Source: Trileptium ribeirensis
Lineage: Eukaryota; Nematoda; Enoplea; Enoplida; Thoracostomopsidae
Assembly (NCBI GenBank): GCA_030248225.1
Contig: JASANE010028061.1
Location: 1-64,000, forward strand
Reading direction: 5' to 3'
DNA length: 64,000 nt
The number at the start of each line of letters is the position of its first letter. The stretch's first letter is position 1. Made by a program: the position numbers and the translations under genes. Below the pieces are notes generated by a model that saw only the letters and a list, made by a program, of their open reading frames with translations, made no database searches and was not told where the DNA came from. Shown one piece after another: positions 13,110 to 23,240 of the stretch.

Positions 13110-14542
13110 CTGCAAATAAATATCGCTACACGTCGGTATAATTGAACTGTCATACAACCATGTTGTCACACTAATTCAGTTTTCGTTGAATTGACGGTGC
13201 GACATACTAATCTGGCATCGAAACTGCTCTATCAGTAGCTGTGCTCTATTAAAATATCCTGCTGAGTTCTGATCAATGTGCAATATTGCGGCTCCTGTTA
13301 AAGAATGTTCACCTTAAAACTGAAGGAGAGGGATAAAATTTGTCCCACAAAAATATAAATTACTGGGTCTTGATTGCACCAGGAAATTTACGTATCTTAA
13401 TTTTCGTAATTTTTATCTAGCAAATTTGCCCAGCGCCCTCAGAGAAAACTCCGCTCGCTCCGTTTCACTAAATTTGATGTAAGAAACAATACTGTGTAAC
13501 AATACTAGCGCAAAGTGTTATTACAACAACAATGTGGCTCAGGATAGATGGATATCCATAATTTTTGCCATTGACTGTGGTTGCGTACAATCGGCATATA
13601 ACGGTAAAAGAATTTATCTTTTCCACTTTTGCTAAACCGTGGGTTATTAAACACCCAATTTTATATCACAGTTCACTAAACTTGATTGTTTTCATCTATA
13701 AAATGGTATTCGCTAAAATGATGTGACAAATACTTCACAATACTGGGAATATAAAATATTACACCCACAGACAGAAAGATCCATCTAATAACCGTTTGGC
13801 AAAATAATAACAGAGCAGAAACTGGCAATTTCATGTCTAAATCGCACAGGCAAAACAATTGCCGGACCATAATTAGTCTACATGTTGAATTTACTTTCAG
13901 CGATATGATTTGATGCACATCTGTGGGTGACTATGTATTCAACCGGTTTATTAGCGATATTGTTGCGAATTATCTATGCACTACTCACAATTTGCACTGG
14001 CTAGCCGATACTTTTCACGGACGCTAAACCTAACGGTGCCGAAGTAGCATATAGTTGAATTTAGAATTCCTAAAATTTTTAATCGGTCCGTTTGAATACA
14101 ATTGCATGACATATTTATTTTGACATGCGCTATAAGGAACACGTGAAGCTCACCCAGTATTATCCCGAGTTCTGTGATAACCCTAGAGTAAAAGTGTCTT
14201 TACTAAAAGAGAGAGAGCTACTGTTCTGCCACATTAATTTGCAAGGCACAAAATAAAACGTCTTTGTCGTAAACAAGGTCTCGTCGTTATTGCATAAACA
14301 TTGGGAAAATTTTATATTTCATCAATTAAAAAGTACCTCCCCCCACAAATTAGATTTCGTATTCACCTAAAACTCTTATGCACAAAATAAAACATGCCCA
14401 TAATTAAGGTCATACCTAATTCATTGCTTGAAGCTTGTTGCTCCTGTTTCTTTAACCAGGCAAGAACGAAGTACCTTAATAAATGAAGTTTTTGGCAGGC
14501 ATCTAAAACTGAGTAGCCAACAACATTGCGAAAAAATCTAAC

Positions 14543-14677
14543 TTCGATAACATTTTTCTTCAATAGCGACATGTGTCGATAGACATGCACATGATCGGAG
14601 TGTTGTCCCGCTAAGCGTTCGACAATAGGCACCAACATAGCAATCCAGATTGCTTAAACATGCATGACCGACTCCAA
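14543..14677 (-). CDS. EB-module protein, exon c
   Basis: The frame reads GVGHACLSNLDCYVGAYC, then RSCACLST and EEKCYR, giving all six cysteines in 135 bp, phase 1-1. The acceptor is a weak AACAAG and the donor is GTTAGA, so the exact ends are less certain than for the neighbouring exons. The acceptor and roughly the first 36 bp of this exon are copied in two further tandem repeat units just upstream (to 15270). Confidence 0.65.
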
Positions 14678-15270
14678 CTTGTTTCCCGAATCGGGGCGCG
14701 AGTGGCTTCAAATGACTCAGAGTCGATGATGCTATCTTCGACTCACTTGGCAATAACTGAGACCTGTCATGATTTAGGTTGTCGGCTACAAACGAATCGG
14801 TAGAGCTGTGATGCGGCGATGAGCCTGAAATTTGACATGTAATAAATTTGAATCTAGATTGCTTAAACATGCATGTCGGACTCCAACTTGTTTCCAGAAT
14901 TGCGGAGTGAGTGGCTTCAAATGACTCAGAGTCGACGATGCTATCTTGGACTCGCTTGGCAATAACTGAGACCTGTAATGATTTAGGTTGTCCGCTACAA
15001 ACGAATCGCAAGAGCTGTGATGCAGCGATGAGCCTAAACCTTGATACGTAATATTAGATAATTTGAATCCAGATTGCTTAAACATGCATGCCGGACTCAA
15101 CTTGTTTCCCAAATTTCGTCGCGAGTGTATTCAAATGACTCAGAGTCGACGATGTCATCTTCGACTCGCTTGGCAATAACTGAGACCTGTGGTGAGTTAG
15201 CATGTCGGCTACAAACGAATCGGTAGAGCTGTGATGCAGCGATGAGTCTGAAATTTGATATGTAATATTA
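14642..15270. repeat. Three-copy tandem repeat of ~210 bp overlapping EB exon c
   Basis: Units begin near 14642, 14851 and 15065, with about 90 percent identity. Each contains TTGCTTAAACATGCATG and CAAATGACTCAGAGTCGA. The first unit includes the acceptor and first part of EB exon c, and the other two carry copies of that acceptor plus exon start. After the copied segment the frame leaves the EB pattern, so the extra copies are partial exons. Confidence 0.85.
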
Positions 15271-17095
15271 CATAATTTTCATGATACAGTGGTCGCAAAA
15301 TACACTGAGCCAATAAAAGTTATTTGTTATTCGGTTTTTAATCCTTTAGTGCATAAGGTGACACGTGAGGCACCCTGTATATTATTGCAAAATGCAGTGC
15401 TAATTGAATTTCATGTTCGGCGTGCTTTTCTACGTGCGCTGCGATTCGACAGCTTTGCATGGACCCTTAAGTCATCAAACAACAACTCCCAGATAGCGCA
15501 GTGAATAATGCATCTAAAAATCAGGTTTTGGTCATTCTTCATCTTTTGCTGTATTCGCTAATTACACAATTTTTACTTCAACGGAATTGTGAACCTTATT
15601 GTGTGTCGTATAAAATTAAGTATTTTTCGAGGTGAATAAGCGACTTCAGAACATCTGATATATGTTGTGTTTTTGTGGAATTCCTGTGTACGTTTATTTA
15701 GGTAACATTTCGAGCTGCTTTGTTTCTATAGATGATTAGAAAAACCTTGCAATCTCCGACACTTTCTCAAATTTGAGGTATTAATACTTAATACCTTATT
15801 TTTATGTCTTGCCGCACGTCGCCCGGATTTTTGGCCTGTACTATTAGTCGGTTACTTTATTTTAAATGTTTATTTACATATTATACGTAACGGGAAGTAT
15901 GTTAGGACTGATTGGCAAAATATTATGCATTTAACAGAGTTGTTAGGATTTTTTTTACAAAAAATGAGTAAAAGAATTGATAGGAGTTAATTCAACAGAA
16001 CTTGGATAAAAACCAATAATTTTTCACAATATCTAAAGCGCACATTTGCAAGCATTGTTTTAGTCGAATTGACTAAGTGCCTTTGCTTTTGCACAATTTT
16101 ACATATTTTTGTCGCAGCCTTAGGTTCTGATAGTCTTTTAGAATTTTGTGATATTATGTTTCGCATGTCAGGTCAGAGAATACAGCCCAGATAACCATGA
16201 GCGGCGGAAATAAATTGCAGGCCATGCCGTTTTATAGCAACAATTAAGTGATACTTATCGAGGTATTCCATATTTTAGATAAATGTGGGCAAACATGTCA
16301 AATGAATAAAATAACATAGGCTAGTATTGTCAGTCTGAGATCGTATCGTCTGATCGTCTTTTTGATAAATAACTATGTCTAACGTGCGAAGTTTACTGCT
16401 CAATTTTGGATTGGAAGCTTATGCAATATGTTTTTAGCATTAACGAAATAAGCAATTAAATACAAAACGTATATATTATCTGAGTGTATAAGGCAAAAAA
16501 TCTCCAAAACGTACGAAAGTCGATGGAATTGATTCTGTTACGAAAAAAGCTTGTAGGGAACCTCTTTTGCCTGATATAAAAGAAACCTGCGGAACCCTAA
16601 TGGCAAGTCAAACACAAACCCAAACGTCGACTTAGTTTGAATTACATAGCAGCGCCCTTCCGCTTTGTCCTCTTCAAAATAAAACAAAAGTAGAAATTTT
16701 GCGAAAACAATATGATTCAATTTTAATTTCTTATTCACCGTGTATTTGGCAATTATCGTGTCTTCGCATCGACATTTTTGTTGTTACAACTAAATAACTA
16801 ATTATCTGATGTAATTTCTAATTTCGCTTCGACACATTTTCACTGTGATAAATACCAATGTGAATTTTTACAAATATGAACTGAAGTTGAAATAAATTTA
16901 CATTCCAGTAACGATATTTATAGCAAAGGCCCATGTGAAAGCAGCGGAGGCGTATATGGCACTCGGCAAGAATCGCGTACTTTGCTTGAAATGTCATGAG
17001 ATTGCTTTTCAGCTGGACTTCAGGGATTGCAGGGGTACTCTCCGGGTTCTTTAGAATGATATCGGAAAACCCGTTTAAGGTTTCTTGCGGTGTAA

Positions 17096-17200
17096 TAGGT
17101 ATTTGGTCGCCAATACCAATGAGATTAACAACGATTGGATTCATCCATCATTGCTACTTTTCCTCTAATCTCATTGGCTATTGGCGAACTGATATTTGGT
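17096..17200. mobile_element. Small fold-back element
   Basis: Left arm GGTATTTGGTCGCCAATACC followed by AATGAGATTA. The right arm reads TAATCTCATTGGC, then TATTGGCG and ATATTTGGTA, as an imperfect reverse complement. It is related in sequence to the palindrome at 10655-10755 and has no coding content. Confidence 0.45.
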
Positions 17201-17368
17201 ATCTACCAAGAAACGTTAGGATACCCCTTGGAAACCGTGAACGGCACGCAGAAAAACGATTTCATAAGTTAAGGCAAGGTGCTTAGAGTATGACTTAGTG
17301 ACGTTATACTCGTCTAAAATTTTTCTGTCATAAAATGTTGTAAATAGGATTTAAAACAAAATACTAAC

Positions 17369-17530
17369 TTTGCCTATTAACATCGTGCGAAGGCACTCCG
17401 TGATCGACGATTGCAACACAAATCTTTGATCGTATCTCCATACCATAAGCACAAGTACAAATTTTGGATGCTGGATTGCAACGAGAACCGCCAAGACAAT
17501 CCTCGCCATTGTAGCACGATTCACCGGGGC
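17369..17530 (-). CDS. EB-module protein, exon b
   Basis: The acceptor TTCTAG above 17530 and the donor GTTAGT below 17369 bound a phase 1-1 exon of 162 bp. The frame reads PGESCYNGEDCLGG, then RCNPASKICTCAYGM and a final Cys in SKICV, a complete six-cysteine EB module, followed by a short linker ending VPSHDVNRQ. The junction with exon a makes a glycine codon and the junction with exon c an isoleucine codon. Confidence 0.75.
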
Positions 17531-20144
17531 CTAGAATGTAAATATACAGGAGATGTTAAAGCAGGCAAATTTATATATTTTTTAATTCTAAAATCGTTTT
17601 TTGAAGTTCCAAATACCACCGAATAATGTTAATGAAAACAAAAGATTTTTGGGAACTCATTAATTTAAAGTTAACTGAACCGCGGTTAGCTTGTACTCAT
17701 AAACACAACTTTATTTGACAATCTGTGTACTTACTTTTGAATACTTAATTCGAAATTCTTTTATACATTTTTAAGTTATATTTTATATATTCAGACGTTT
17801 AATTTTTAACATAAAGGTTTGTTGAAAACTCCGAAATGATTTAAAGAATATTTAAAAATCTTTGCTCTGCGTGTAAGTTTCCGTGAAAATATTGTAAAAA
17901 TATAAAAAATATTATTATATATAACCTTTAGAGATTCACATTGGAATAGCTTAGACTTTTACACAAAATTTTCTCAGATACGAAGTCGACTGTCATTCAG
18001 ATAAACTCATATTGACTTTAGTGAACTTCCTAGAACAATACTTCTTGCAATAAATTCAGTTTCAGTATTACGGGTTTACAAATATATAATATAGTTTTCT
18101 TGAAGTGGTATAACGATTTTATAGTGTTATGTCTTAGCCTCATTCTTGTTACAGGAATTGTATCTTTTGTCACTGGCTTTCATATTTCGATAGTAGGAAC
18201 GTTAAAAATTTATACAAAATTTATATATAAATTTTACAGATTTGAAATGTATTTAATTTTAGAGAATTTATTGCTTAACATACTTGACTGCAATGTATTA
18301 TGCTTGTAAAATTTTAACCGCATTAACTAAATAATGAGCGATATTGGTGGCCATATGATAAAAATTTTGGCCCATGTCATTTTTAGGGGTCGGACGTTAT
18401 AAATTTAGAAATAAGAACAACTTAAAGCGGGGGTTCGGGGGCAGCGCCCATCCCCTGACTTAGGCTTAGGCTTTGTACATGGCTCATATAGGGACCTTAG
18501 CTTGGCTAAGACTAAGCTTAGGCTTAGTATATCGACAACGACATAGCATGCATTTCACTTCCGCCCCTAAACGTTACATTGACTGGATTTTCAATAGCGC
18601 CAACATGATTTGAATGAACATGGATGATGTCCAAATCTAAGTCATTACCTAACTCACCGATTTAGCTAACTTTAGATCCATTCGACTTAGCTCGTCAATG
18701 TGATTCGAATTGTTTATGAATTTATACATTTATCGAGAAAAAAATTGTTTCCGAAAACTTTGGGTACCGAGTGGGATCATTGGGAACCCAAAAAATTGAA
18801 AAAATAATTTTGTCATAAAACCAGCCGAAATATATATTTTCGTTCTCCTCGTTGAGCTGAGTTAAATGTTACCAAACTATGGCTGTTTCTTCAAAATTAT
18901 CCATTTTAGAGCTGGTGGTTTCATAACCGAAAACATCCGTTTATTTAACTTAACACTTTTACTCCAGAATTGATTAGTGTACCGTCCATTGCTTAACAAG
19001 CGCAAAAGGTGATGCCACTAATCGAACACGGAATGCATTATTGTGATCTTTTGCTGTTGGTAAACCACTGAACATAACAGTTACTGTTGCGATGGAATAT
19101 CAACGAACATGCAAATATGTGCATACCATACGACAAACTCAGTCAAAGCAAACACATTAAAACGTGACGTGGTGTTATCTAACGCTAGTGAGGGTTAAAG
19201 ATTAATTTTCAAGCGTTCATGGCACTTTGGTATCAACAGTATTCCCTACAATATGGATGTAACAAATCAGCGTCTAAATAATATATAGTAAATCTATTTA
19301 AGTTATTATAAGAAAGTTTGTAGAATGTACAATAAAATCGTTATTTTATTAGTGATCACCGACAACACACTGGCTATTACATCAAAAACGAGTATAGTCT
19401 AACGTCGAGACTACTAAACCATCCCTGAAGGCATTTTCTAGTGTAATGAATTGTCGTATAAGCTTAAAAATATTTATAAATCACAAAGCTATGTCCAAAT
19501 AAGTCGTTCCTCTTCTCGCCAGCATTATTCTATATGCGTTCTTCAATAGAGTAATACGAAATAACACAACGCGGCGAATATATAAAAAATTGTAGAGACA
19601 AAAATTTCAATTTGGGTGTTTTACCTGACATTTAATAGGCTAAAACTATATTTGATCTCTATAGTGCTTGAACACGAAGTGGAAATGTTCGCGTAGTATA
19701 TTTTGGTTTTGGTTTTAAAAAAGTTTGTGTATGTGGTAGGACGATTTACGTTCGACTGGCACATTCTCTGAATAATGTTATGTCTTTAATGATCATTCTG
19801 CTGTTTTTATGTCTTATGCCTTGCTGCATAAAGCTATTGAATTCGTCGATCCATCTAAATGCATTATCCGTAAACGTGAACCAATAAAATTCAAAAAGCC
19901 TTAAAAGTGCATATACCATGAGTTCGTGTATGCAAACAATAACTGATCTTTTCCCATGGCGACTATGTACTAGCCCCTGTGTAGTGGTGTGTATAATTAT
20001 TAACACAAATCAAATTTATAGTAATATACTACAACCCAACTGTTCCTCACAGTATGTAGTTTAGAATAAATTGAAACCTGGTTATATGTTTGGAATTTAA
20101 CATATTAGTCCCGAAATTAGCTGCTAAAAGCGATATTTTTGTAC
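17531..20144. other. EB-gene intron, nothing recognised
   Basis: AT-rich intron between exons a and b of the EB gene. About 18430-18540 is rich in TTAGGCTTAGGC-type words similar to those near 7250-7320. No exon or RNA gene was seen on either strand. Confidence 0.4.
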
Positions 20145-20303
20145 CAGCTTCATCGCGCCTGTGATATCGTTGTTCGTCAGTTACACGACGTGCACACAAG
20201 TTTCCCGATCGTATCAACGGTTCCTCGCAATCACAGCGTCCACGTAGACATCGAGCACCGCCATTGCATTGCCAATCGACCGAACATTGAGCTCCAATGT
20301 CTC
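20145..20303 (-). CDS. EB-module protein, exon a (most 5' exon found)
   Basis: The acceptor TTGCAG lies just above 20303 and the donor GTAC just below 20145. The exon needs one base from an upstream exon and ends in phase 1 (159 bp, 52 whole codons). It encodes one EB module beginning DIGAQCSVDWQCNGG and containing CLRGRCDC, then a basic tail ending RRDEA. Its acceptor, the module and the first part of its 3' side are the source unit of the adjacent 137-bp tandem array. The upstream partner exon was not found. Confidence 0.7.
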
Positions 20304-21434
20304 CTGCAATAGAAATTACCTACAATACTCTATAAAATGTCCCGATCGCATCAAAAGTTTCTCACAATCACACCGTTCACGTAGAAATTGAGCACCGTCA
20401 TTGCATTGCCAATCATCCGAACATTGACGTCCAATGTCTCCGGCAATATAAATTACCTACAATAATCTATAAAATTTCCCGATAGTATCAACGGTTTCTC
20501 ACAATCACACCGTTCACGTAGACGGCGAGCACCACCATTGCATTGCCAATCGTCCGAAAATTGAGCTCCAATGTCTCTGCAATATAAATTACGTACAATA
20601 ATCTATAAAATTTCCCGATCGTATCAAAGGTTTCTCGCAATGACAGCGTCCGCGTAGAAATTGAGCACCGTCATTGCATTGCCAATCATCCGAACATTGA
20701 CGTCCAATGTCTCCGGCAATATAAATTACCTACAATAATCTATAAAATTTCCCGATAGTATCAAAGGTTTCTCACAATCACACCGTTCACGTAGACGTCG
20801 AGCACCACCATTGCATTGCCAATCGTCCGAAAATTGAGCTCCAATGTCTCTGCAATATAAATTACGTACAATAATCTATAAAATTTCCCGATCGTATCAA
20901 AGGTTTCTCGCAATGACAGCGTCCGCGTAGAAATTGAGCACCGTCATTGCATTGCCAATCGACCGAAAACTGAGCTCCAATGTCTCCTGCAATATAAACT
21001 ACCTACATCAATCTATAAAATTTCCCGATAGTATCAAAGGTTTCTCACAATCACACAATTCACGTAGACATCGAGCACCACCAGTGCATTGCCAATCGTC
21101 CGAACATTGACGTCCAATGTCTCCTGCAATATAAATTACCTACAATAATCTATAAAATTTCCCGATAGTATCAAAGGTTTCTCACAATCACACAGTTCAC
21201 GTAGACGTCGAGCACCACCATTGCATTGCCAATCGTCCGAAAATTGAGCTCCAATGTCTCCTGCAATATAAATTACATACATTAATCTATAAAATTTCTC
21301 GATATTATCAAAGGTTTCTCACAATCACAACGTTCACGTAGACATCGAGCATCACCATTGCATGGCCAATCGTCCGAACGTTGAGGTCCAACCATATGGC
21401 GATACGTTTGTTCTTGTTTCCGTACATATGCTAT
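20204..21434. repeat. Nine-copy 136-137 bp tandem array derived from EB exon a
   Basis: The anchor CCCGAT (CTCGAT in the last copy) recurs at 20204, 20341, 20478, 20614, 20751, 20887, 21024, 21161 and 21298. The first unit is the working exon a. The others are copies of the EB module plus its acceptor region. Several have lost cysteine codons (for example Cys to Phe or Arg), and two have lost the acceptor AG. Copies carry a stop downstream of the module, and the period is not a multiple of three, so they cannot form one long frame. Confidence 0.9.
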
Positions 21435-21571
21435 GTTTTTTGCCGAAGAGCTCAAATTTTCAGCTCAATTGCTGTAAGTACTGGCTTTTGCTCGGTGAAT
21501 AATAATTTGTGATTGTAATTGACGATAATTTAACCAGGATTCGCGAGTATGTGATCGCTGGTAAGAACGAT

Positions 21572-21732
21572 AGGGATTTCTTGGCGCTTATGGCGACCCA
21601 TGCATCATAGTTGCCCAAACGGGGCGTCAACGCTGGCAAATGGGTGAGATGGACGCAGAAATTGACGATAAAATTTTAAGACACTGCCATCCTGATTCTA
21701 CACTATGGTCATGTCATTTGTGTGACAGAAAG
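21572..21732 (+). CDS. Possible orphan exon with a Cys-x2-Cys motif
   Basis: An open plus-strand stretch after a TAG near 21570 runs to a donor-like AAG/GTATAT at 21732. It includes ATG at 21649 and the segment ILRHCHPDSTLWSCHLCDRK. The HC...CHLC arrangement hints at a zinc-binding finger fragment, but it is too short for a family call. No partner exon was found. It could be a repeat remnant or chance. Confidence 0.2.
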
Positions 21733-22343
21733 GTATATAAGTCTAGGCCAGTCTAGGCGCCGCCAACGATTGAGAAATTTTTGATAAACAGTATCATCGG
21801 CATGATTAATATAAAACACAAACACTAAAGTCATCACTATATTTGGATTTAGGGTCAATAAATCCCATTTCCAGAAAATTAGTCTGTCTTCAGTAGTTTG
21901 GTAGATTGCATCAAAAATAGTTTATATAAATGTTTTCAAGTAAGCTGAATACAATAATTTGGTTATCTACAGTTCATCGTGCATATTTCATTAATGTCAA
22001 TGAACCGGATTTCTAGAATATAGTTTATCTTCAGTTGTTTGGTTAAGTATTGCATACAGGTAAATAATAATTGTGTATATAAGTTTCCCGGTAGCCCGAA
22101 TAAGAGGGTTTGGTTATCTATAGACCAGCGTAAATTGATGCGTTATCAGTTGTTTTCGGTGAGATTAGCGTCGAAGAGGTTTTAGGATTTTCAATGGGTT
22201 CATGGTCCAAGTGGTTTTAGTATGGTAGATTGGTCAAACACAGCCAATTACAGGCGATTAAACGAAATAACATAAAAATAAAACTACGCTAGCTCCGTTT
22301 CACCATCGCTTGCGAGTTAGAAGTTATACTCTATTATTATTAT

Positions 22344-22355
22344 TTATATATATAT

Positions 22356-22416
<61 letters not shown>
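22344..22416. repeat. (TA)n microsatellite
   Basis: An almost pure TA dinucleotide run of about 70 bp with one or two interruptions. It lies about 35 bp before the candidate LARP4 start codon. Confidence 0.95.
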
Positions 22417-22417
<1 letters not shown>

Positions 22418-22450
22418 CTATTCTACTATTTCTTTGAGAGGACGATAATC

Positions 22451-22529
22451 ATGAACCGTATTAAGAATAGCTCTGTTACCGTAAATACCGGCTTTGTCAA
22501 ACGGGAACCCAACTTCCTCGATTCGCAGG
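22451..22529 (+). CDS. Candidate first coding exon of the LARP4-type gene
   Basis: ATG at 22451 opens 26 codons (MNRIKNSSVTVNTGFVKREP, then NFLDSQ) and ends one base into the next codon at a good donor, CAGG/GTGAGC. That phase fits the next supported exon (28631), which needs exactly one base, and would make a glutamate codon at the junction. No PAM2-like motif is visible. Without the splice the frame stops at 22567. The evidence is only phase, donor quality and position, so this is a candidate. Confidence 0.35.
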
Positions 22530-22879
22530 GTGAGCCTCCAGGTTTTGGACTATCCGCAGTGAAATAAGTAAAACTTTAACTTGAAATCCTGCTGGGTTCA
22601 GAAGTTTTGCTTGAAATATTGTATTTACAAAAATTTTTTATGATCCAAATCCAACCTCCCCTCTGCGTACTGCAAACAAATTGTATTGCTTTTTAACCCA
22701 ACCATTCATTCACCATGTTACGGGGGTAATGTGGTGTGTTGTATGCTTCAATGTAAAGAATGTTCCATACAGCATATGGAAGAAACGGGCTGTAAAGTAA
22801 AAACTTGTAAACGTAATAAATTACAAACAGTGAGTGGAGTAAATTGGGGTGATTTTAAAATTTGCATAAAATTAACTAA

Positions 22880-23240
22880 TTAGCTAATTAATTAAGTAAT
22901 TAGCATATATAGCCAAGCTTTAGAGCTTCTGAAATGTCATATTCGTGATCAGCGACATCGAAAACCCCGGTGTGCATTTTTTGTATTTTTGTGCACTTTA
23001 AAATTATGAAAAAATTAGCTAATTAATTAACTAGCTAATTAACTAATTAGCATGTTTTTAACATCCTCGAACAGTAATAAACACAAGGTTCCTAATCAGC
23101 GCAGCGAGATGTACTATACGTACCAAAATAATAGCTTTACTTTACACTAATTATTTATTGAAAAATAAGCAATTTTTGTTTGGAAATGCTAAAAATTAGC
23201 TACCACGCTTAACTAATTAGTTAATTACTAATTAACTGTA
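22880..23240. repeat. Cluster of TTAATTAGCTAATTAA-like palindromic words
   Basis: Short palindromic words such as TTAGCTAATTAATTAA recur at about 22880-22900, 23015-23050 and 23205-23240. No coding frame. Probably simple AT-rich sequence or the remnant of a small element. Confidence 0.4.

Larger units (their letters stand above)
1212..20303 (-). other. Gene span: secreted or extracellular EB-module protein, at least 8 exons (5' and 3' ends not found)
   Basis: Eight minus-strand exons (20303-20145, 17530-17369, 14677-14543, 13109-12978, 9568-9389, 8496-8398, 1849-1749, 1373-1212) join into one frame of 376 codons without a stop. All introns are phase 1 except the last, which is phase 0. Phase-1 introns between modules are typical of shuffled extracellular domains. 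The product is a chain of about eight six-cysteine units of the EB type: a Cys pair about 5 apart, a middle Cys, a C-x-C pair and a last Cys. EB proteins are usually secreted or cell-surface, with unknown ligands. No signal peptide exon, stop codon, promoter or poly(A) site was found, so both ends lie elsewhere or escaped me. Introns range from 0.4 to 6.5 kb and carry repeats. The family call is fairly safe; function is unknown. Confidence 0.75.

Noticed and set aside
22310..22450. Upstream N-terminal extension of the candidate LARP4 exon through the TA repeat
   Set aside because: The extension translates a dinucleotide repeat into Tyr/Ile runs. The ATG at 22451 is a more credible start.
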